NCBI RefSeq assembly: GCF_002938435.1
Contig: NZ_POQT01000038.1
Span: 1-47,131 of the forward strand
DNA length: 47,131 nucleotides
DNA from: Blastococcus saxobsidens
GTDB lineage: Bacteria; Actinomycetota; Actinomycetes; Mycobacteriales; Geodermatophilaceae
Direction: 5' to 3'
Shown: one piece after another, positions 43,399 through 47,131 of the stretch
Numbering within the stretch: the stretch's first letter is position 1
How the letters are laid out: every line of letters starts with the position of its first letter
The notes under the pieces: model-generated
What the model saw: only the letters and a program-made list of their open reading frames with translations
Databases searched by the model: none
Told to the model about the DNA's origin: nothing
Position numbers and translations under genes: made by a program

Positions 43399-44897
43399 GG
43401 TTCGGGACCACCAGCCCGGGCCGCGAGGAGTTCGCGGCCGCCGAGGGACCGGTCGTCCCGGTGACCCGCCGGCTCCTGGCCGACGGGCAGACCGCCGTCG
43501 GCATCTACCGGGCGCTGGCCGGCAACCGGCCGGGGACCGTGCTGCTGGAGTCTGCCGAGCAGGGCAAGCGCTGGGCCCGGTACAGCTTCGTCGGCGTGCG
43601 CAGCGCGGGCGTCCTGACCGAGCGCGACGGCCGCACCCAGTGGCTGGGCGAGTCCGTGCCCGGCCTCACCGACGACCTGCCGACCGATCCGCTGGACGCC
43701 GTCCGCGTGCTGGCCCGCCGCTTGCGCAGCCCGCGCCGGGAGGGGCTCCCGCCGCTCACCGGCGGCCTGGTGGGCTACCTCGGCTACGACGTCGTCCGGC
43801 GGCTGGAGCGGCTGCCGGAGACCAGCGCCGACGACCTGGGCATGCCCGAGCTGGCGATGATGCTGGTGACCGACCTCGTCGTCCTGGACCACAGCGACGG
43901 CTCGGTCCTGCTGATCGCCAACGTGCTCGGCGGCGCGAGCGAGCAGGGGTACGACGACGCCGTCGCCCGGCTCGACGAGATGACGGCTGCCCTCACCGCG
44001 GCCGGCGCGCCCGGGGTCGCGGTGTTCGAGCGGGCCGACGCCCCGGAGGTGCGCAGCAACCTCGCCCCGGGGGAGTACGAGGCCGGCGTCGAGCGGGTGC
44101 GCGAGCACATCCGCGCCGGTGACGCGTTCCAGGTGGTGCTCGCGCAGCGGTTCGAGCTGGAGACCGACGTCGAGGCGCTGGACCTCTACCGGGTGCTGCG
44201 CGCGACCAACCCCTCGCCGTACATGTACCTGCTGCGGTTCGCCGGCCGGGAGACGCCGTTCGACGTGGTCGGCTCCTCGCCGGAGGCGCTGGTCACCGTG
44301 ACCGGCTCCTCCGCCGTCGTGCACCCGCCGGCCGGCACGCGCCCCCGGGGTGCGACCGAGGAGGAGGACCTGCGGCTGGCCGAGGGCCTGCTGGCCGACC
44401 CCAAGGAGCGCGCCGAGCACGTGATGCTGGTCGACCTGGCGCGCAACGACCTGGGACGCGTCTGCGTGCCGGGCAGCGTCGAGGTGCCCGACTTCATGCG
44501 GGTCGAGCTCTACAGCCACGTGATGCACCTGGTGTCGACCGTCGCCGGCGAGGTCAGCCCCGGCTGCGACGCGCTCGACGTCTTCGACGCCACCTTCCCC
44601 GCCGGCACCGTCTCGGGCGCGCCCAAGCCGAGCGCGATGACCATCATCGAGTCCCTGGAGCCGACCCGGCGGGCGCTCTACGCGGGCACCGTCGGCTACG
44701 TCGACGCCAGCGGCGACATGGACATGGCGATCGCCATCCGCACCGCCGTGCTGCACGAGGGGCGGGCGTACGTCCAGGCCGGCGCGGGCGTCGTGGCCGA
44801 CAGCGACGCGGCGACGGAGGAGGCTGAGACCCGGCACAAGGCCCGGGCCGTGCTGTCGGCCATCGCGACGGCGGAGAGCCTGCGGGAGCTGCCGTGA
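43395..44897 (+). CDS. trpE: Anthranilate synthase component I
   Basis: First committed step of tryptophan synthesis, chorismate plus ammonia to anthranilate. 500 aa; ATG 43395 overlaps hisI. The feedback site L50-L51-E52-S53 is present, so inhibition by tryptophan is expected. The chorismate-binding domain includes [53 protein letters not shown] and [14 protein letters not shown]. No trpG is adjacent. No attenuator could lie upstream, since the start is inside hisI. Confidence 0.96.
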   Translation: MRFGTTSPGREEFAAAEGPVVPVTRRLLADGQTAVGIYRALAGNRPGTVLLESAEQGKRWARYSFVGVRSAGVLTERDGRTQWLGESVPGLTDDLPTDPLDAVRVLARRLRSPRREGLPPLTGGLVGYLGYDVVRRLERLPETSADDLGMPELAMMLVTDLVVLDHSDGSVLLIANVLGGASEQGYDDAVARLDEMTAALTAAGAPGVAVFERADAPEVRSNLAPGEYEAGVERVREHIRAGDAFQVVLAQRFELETDVEALDLYRVLRATNPSPYMYLLRFAGRETPFDVVGSSPEALVTVTGSSAVVHPPAGTRPRGATEEEDLRLAEGLLADPKERAEHVMLVDLARNDLGRVCVPGSVEVPDFMRVELYSHVMHLVSTVAGEVSPGCDALDVFDATFPAGTVSGAPKPSAMTIIESLEPTRRALYAGTVGYVDASGDMDMAIAIRTAVLHEGRAYVQAGAGVVADSDAATEEAETRHKARAVLSAIATAESLRELP

Positions 44898-45523
44898 GCG
44901 ACGGTGCCCGGCGGGAGCTGACGGGCGCGGTGCTGGGTTGCCTGGTGGCCGGGGCGCTCGTGCTCTCGGCCTCGGGCCAGCGCTGGGCCGACGTCACCGC
45001 CGAGCGCCGTTCCCCCCTGCCGCCGGTGTCCGCCGCGCTGTCCGGTGGCGACGTCGCACCGCTGGCGACGGCGGCGGGGCTCGTCCTGCTGGCGGCGGCC
45101 GTGGCGCTGCTCGCCGTCCGCGGCGCCGGTCGCGCCGCCGTCGGGCTGGTGACGGCGGCTGCCGGTGGCGCGCTGGTGTGGTCCGGCGTCCGCGTGCTCG
45201 CCGGGGGAGTGGCCGACGCCGCGGCCGACCTGCCGGGCCTGACCGGCAGCAGCGTCGTCTCGACGGCCGTCGACGTCTCGCCGGTCTGGCCGGCGCTGTC
45301 GCTGCTGGCGGGCCTGCTCGCGCTCGTCGTCGGCCTGCTGACCGCCGTGCGGGGACGGACCTGGCCGGCCATGGGACGCCGGTACGAGCGGACGGCGACG
45401 ACGGCGACGCCGGCGCGTCCGCGCACCGACGAGGACCGCGCCCAGGACGCCTGGAAGGCCCTCGACCGCGGCGAGGACCCGACCGAGCCGCCCCCGCCTG
45501 CCCGCAGCGGTGACCCCCTATAG
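44894..45523 (+). CDS. Trp biosynthesis-associated membrane protein (TIGR02234)
   Basis: 209 aa; GTG 44894 overlaps the trpE stop. Four hydrophobic segments (~10-27, ~57-75, ~82-104, ~133-155), with GQRWADVTAERR after the first, and a Pro/Asp-rich cytosolic C-terminus. This is the actinobacterial family found between trpE and trpC; its biochemical role is unknown. A strong hairpin follows. Confidence 0.88.
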   Translation: MSDGARRELTGAVLGCLVAGALVLSASGQRWADVTAERRSPLPPVSAALSGGDVAPLATAAGLVLLAAAVALLAVRGAGRAAVGLVTAAAGGALVWSGVRVLAGGVADAAADLPGLTGSSVVSTAVDVSPVWPALSLLAGLLALVVGLLTAVRGRTWPAMGRRYERTATTATPARPRTDEDRAQDAWKALDRGEDPTEPPPPARSGDPL

Positions 45524-45542
45524 CGGAACGGCGTTGGATCGG

Positions 45543-45575
45543 CACTTCCGGCCCCCGGGCCGGGGGCCGGAAGTG
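45543..45575 (+). terminator. Hairpin between trpE unit and trpC
   Basis: A perfect 14-bp stem (45543-45556 with 45562-45575) and 5-nt loop, followed by CCCTTCT. It lies 19 nt after the membrane-protein stop and just before a -10 box, so it most likely ends the hisI-trpE transcript. Confidence 0.75.
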
Positions 45576-45582
45576 GCCCTTC

Positions 45583-45588
45583 TAGAGT
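45583..45588 (+). promoter_or_regulatory. -10 box of trpC
   Basis: TAGAGT fits TANNNT and follows the hairpin; predicted start near 45595, giving an ~87-nt leader with a small ORF. Confidence 0.5.
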
Positions 45589-45619
45589 GGGTCGACGAGC
45601 CGCCCCGGAGGGGACCGAC

Positions 45620-45685
45620 GTGCGAGAGGGAGTGGTGCCGATGAGCGACCACCGGACCTCACTCGAGAGTGGGACCGCGTCGTGA
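45620..45685 (+). CDS. Putative 21-aa leader ORF overlapping trpC start
   Basis: GTG 45620 has a strong GGAGGGG site ~6 nt upstream; an internal ATG at 45641 has GGGAG. The 21 codons ([20 protein letters not shown]...) end in a TGA that overlaps the trpC GTG (45682-45685). It contains no Trp codon, so it is not a classical attenuator peptide; translational coupling is more likely. Confidence 0.45.
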   Translation: MREGVVPMSDHRTSLESGTAS

Positions 45686-46491
45686 ACGTGCTCGACGAGA
45701 TCGTCGCCGGTGTCCGCGCCGACCTGGCCGCCCGTGAGGGCGTCACACCGTTCGACGAGGTGAAGGCCGCCGCGCAGGCGGCCCGCCCGGCGCTCGACGC
45801 CCTCGCCGCGCTGCGTGCCCCCGGCGTCGGCGTGATCGCCGAGGTGAAGCGCCGGAGCCCCAGCAAGGGCGACCTGGCCGACATCGCCGACCCCGCCGAG
45901 CTGGCCCGCCAGTACGCCGCCGGCGGCGCGCGGGTCATCTCCGTGCTCACCGAGCGCCGCCGCTTCGGCGGCTCGCACGCGGACCTCACGGCCGTGAAGG
46001 CGGTCGTCGACGTCCCGGTGCTGTGCAAGGACTTCATCGTCAGCAGCTACCAGGTCCACGAGGCCCGGGCGCACGGCGCCGACGTCGTCCTGCTGATCGT
46101 GGCGGCGCTGGAGCAGAACGTGCTCGTCGGGCTGCTGGAGCGGGTGGAGTCCCTCGGGATGACCGCGCTGGTCGAGGTGCACACCGAGGCCGAGGCCGAC
46201 CGGGCCATGGCAGCGGGTGCGTCGGTCATCGGGGTCAACGCCCGCGACCTCACCACGCTCGAGGTCGACCGGTCGAGCTTCGAGAAGATCGCCCCGGGGC
46301 TCCCGTCGGAGGTCGTGAAGGTCGCCGAGTCCGGCGTCCGCGGCCCGCACGACCTGATCAGCTACGCCGCGGCCGGGGCCGACGCCGTCCTGGTCGGCGA
46401 GGGTCTCGTCACCGCCCGGGACGCCCGCCAGGCCGTGGCCGACCTGGTCACCGCCGGCGCGCACCCGGCCACCCCGCGCACCACCCGCTGA
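45682..46491 (+). CDS. trpC: Indole-3-glycerol phosphate synthase
   Basis: 269-aa TIM barrel closing the indole ring. Starts [19 protein letters not shown]; catalytic Lys in [13 protein letters not shown], then [48 protein letters not shown] and [11 protein letters not shown]. Monofunctional (no TrpF fusion), in line with PriA doing the TrpF step. GTG 45682 depends on the overlapping leader ORF or its own weak site. Confidence 0.96.
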   Translation: MNVLDEIVAGVRADLAAREGVTPFDEVKAAAQAARPALDALAALRAPGVGVIAEVKRRSPSKGDLADIADPAELARQYAAGGARVISVLTERRRFGGSHADLTAVKAVVDVPVLCKDFIVSSYQVHEARAHGADVVLLIVAALEQNVLVGLLERVESLGMTALVEVHTEAEADRAMAAGASVIGVNARDLTTLEVDRSSFEKIAPGLPSEVVKVAESGVRGPHDLISYAAAGADAVLVGEGLVTARDARQAVADLVTAGAHPATPRTTR

Positions 46492-46522
46492 CGGCCGCCG
46501 CGACGCGCGGCACACTGCGGCG

Positions 46523-46869
46523 GTGCGCGCGGAGGAGGCGGCGGAGCCGCTGCCGGGACTGACGCTGATGCCCGAGTACGGCGTCGAGGTGCCGGTCTGG
46601 CACGGTCCCGACAGCCAGCACTCCGGGAACGTGGGGGCCGAGGAGCTGCTGGCCATGGGCGTGTCCAGCGGGCTCGCCGAGAGGTTGCGCGCGTGGCAAG
46701 AGGGCTGGGAGCACGACCCTTCGCGCGGATGGGTCCTCCGAGGGAGCTCCGGCCGGGCAGCCCGATGCCGGTGCGGCTGGCGAGGCACCTGCAGGCGGAG
46801 CTGAGCGGGTACCGGATCTTCCTGGCCGTCGTAGCGGAGCCCCGCCCCCTGGACGACATGCGCGGATGA
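46523..46869 (+). pseudogene. Frameshifted hypothetical gene
   Basis: GTG 46523 opens a plausible protein (EAAEPLPGLTLMPEYGVEVPVW, LAERLRAWQEGWEHDPSRGW). After ~46730 that frame becomes Arg/Cys-rich nonsense to a stop at 46804. Meanwhile the adjacent frame, up to the stop at 46867-46869, reads naturally (SPMPVRLARHLQAELSGYRIF ... RPLDDMRG). The two halves look like one ~110-aa protein broken by an indel around 46725-46765. Function unknown. A CACACT box lies 6 nt before the start. Confidence 0.65.
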
Positions 46870-46935
46870 CCGGCCGTGGCCGGAGGTCGGGAGGGCGAGG
46901 GTCGCCTCGTTCCGGGAACTGTCGTACCCCCTCCC

Positions 46936-46941
46936 TAGCCT
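46936..46941 (+). promoter_or_regulatory. -10 box of the 46948 gene
   Basis: TAGCCT, 6 nt before ATG 46948. Confidence 0.4.
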
Positions 46942-46947
46942 GCGGGT

Positions 46948-47131
46948 ATGTCGTCGGGTGGCGGGTTCGCGGTCGGGGTGACCGTGCTGCCGGTGGACCC
47001 GGTGGCCCTCGCCGTGGGAGCTGATGGATCCGGATCCGTCGCCGTGTATCGAGCCGTTGAGCGCCTGGTTGCCGGCCCGGCGCAGCGCGTCGGAGGCGGC
47101 GGCGCTGCTGGAGCAGATCGTGGCGGCGGAG
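46948..47131 (+). pseudogene. DUF222/HNH endonuclease N-terminus, frameshifted, runs off the window
   Basis: ATG 46948 begins MSSGGGFAVGVTVLPVDPVALAV. At ~47015-47020 a GTGGGAG tract has one G too many. Past it, the next frame gives the natural continuation ELMDPDPSPCIEPLSAWLPA and SASEAAALLEQIVAAE, which resembles the N-terminus of actinobacterial DUF222/HNH proteins. Without the indel the original frame turns into Gly-rich nonsense. The gene is open at the window edge, so the HNH part is not visible. Homopolymer sequencing error is a real alternative to a pseudogene. Confidence 0.6.

Noticed and set aside
45620-45685. Classical tryptophan attenuator peptide
   Set aside because: No in-frame Trp codons, and no alternative terminator/antiterminator pair in the leader.
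1-47131. tRNA, rRNA, IS elements, prophage, toxin-antitoxin pairs
   Set aside because: Looked for by eye and none recognised; apart from the DUF222/HNH genes and the 56-bp repeats the window is ordinary chromosomal backbone.

Overview
This is a very GC-rich chromosomal window from a high-GC actinobacterium. Gene content (SepF, Wag31-type DivIVA, a PriA-like HisA, an LpqY-SugABC-type transporter, DUF222/HNH genes), heavy GTG start use and many apparently leaderless genes fit a Frankiales/Geodermatophilales-like organism (Blastococcus, Geodermatophilus, Modestobacter). The genus is inferred from general resemblance, not from a marker gene. I see no rRNA, tRNA, CRISPR array, insertion sequence or prophage.

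Layout. 1-2340 is the end of the division cluster: the tail of a YggS-type PLP protein, sepF, yggT and divIVA, closed by a perfect 17-bp hairpin. 2405-6150 holds a small zinc-motif membrane protein convergent with ileS, whose product carries a GTHH signature in place of HxGH. 6247-13906 holds a CPA1-type cation/proton antiporter, a kinase-like DUF4032 protein and a four-gene LpqY-SugA-SugB-SugC-type sugar (probably trehalose) importer. 14010-21390 carries lspA, an RluD-type pseudouridine synthase, a CPBP protease, a GNAT acetyltransferase, dnaE and a membrane protein. dnaE is bracketed by two inverted copies of a 56-bp palindromic repeat, and a 26-codon ORF overlaps its start codon.

21401-33343 is the histidine region. 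A minus-strand Lon-N protein is divergent from hisD-hisC-hisB, which continues through a 58-aa membrane protein and a nucleotidyltransferase-like protein. A broken DUF222/HNH gene (13E12-like) with a LexA-type SOS box on its promoter sits between these and hisH. An M28 peptidase/membrane protein and a nitroreductase separate hisH from the coupled set hisA(priA)-ridA-hisF. 33336-42995 holds a TIGR03085-type protein, a secreted alpha/beta hydrolase, a heterodimeric ABC exporter with one degenerate ATP site, an FAD dehydrogenase and two membrane proteins. 43021-46491 is hisI-trpE-Trp membrane protein, a hairpin, a new promoter with a 21-codon leader ORF, and trpC. The right end holds two damaged genes: a frameshifted hypothetical and the frameshifted start of a second DUF222/HNH gene.

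How the genes work together. Histidine and tryptophan synthesis are physically intertwined. hisI and trpE overlap, and the HisA has the R-G-W signature of PriA, which also performs the TrpF step; no trpF is present in this window. Overlapping ATGA/GTGA junctions recur (lpqY/sugA, hisD/hisC, membrane/nucleotidyltransferase, hisA/ridA, ridA/hisF, both ABC exporter genes, FAD dehydrogenase/membrane, hisI/trpE, trpE/membrane, and both leader ORFs), so translational coupling is a theme. Genes that do not overlap an upstream gene and lack a Shine-Dalgarno often have a TANNNT box 6-7 nt before the start codon, implying leaderless mRNAs.
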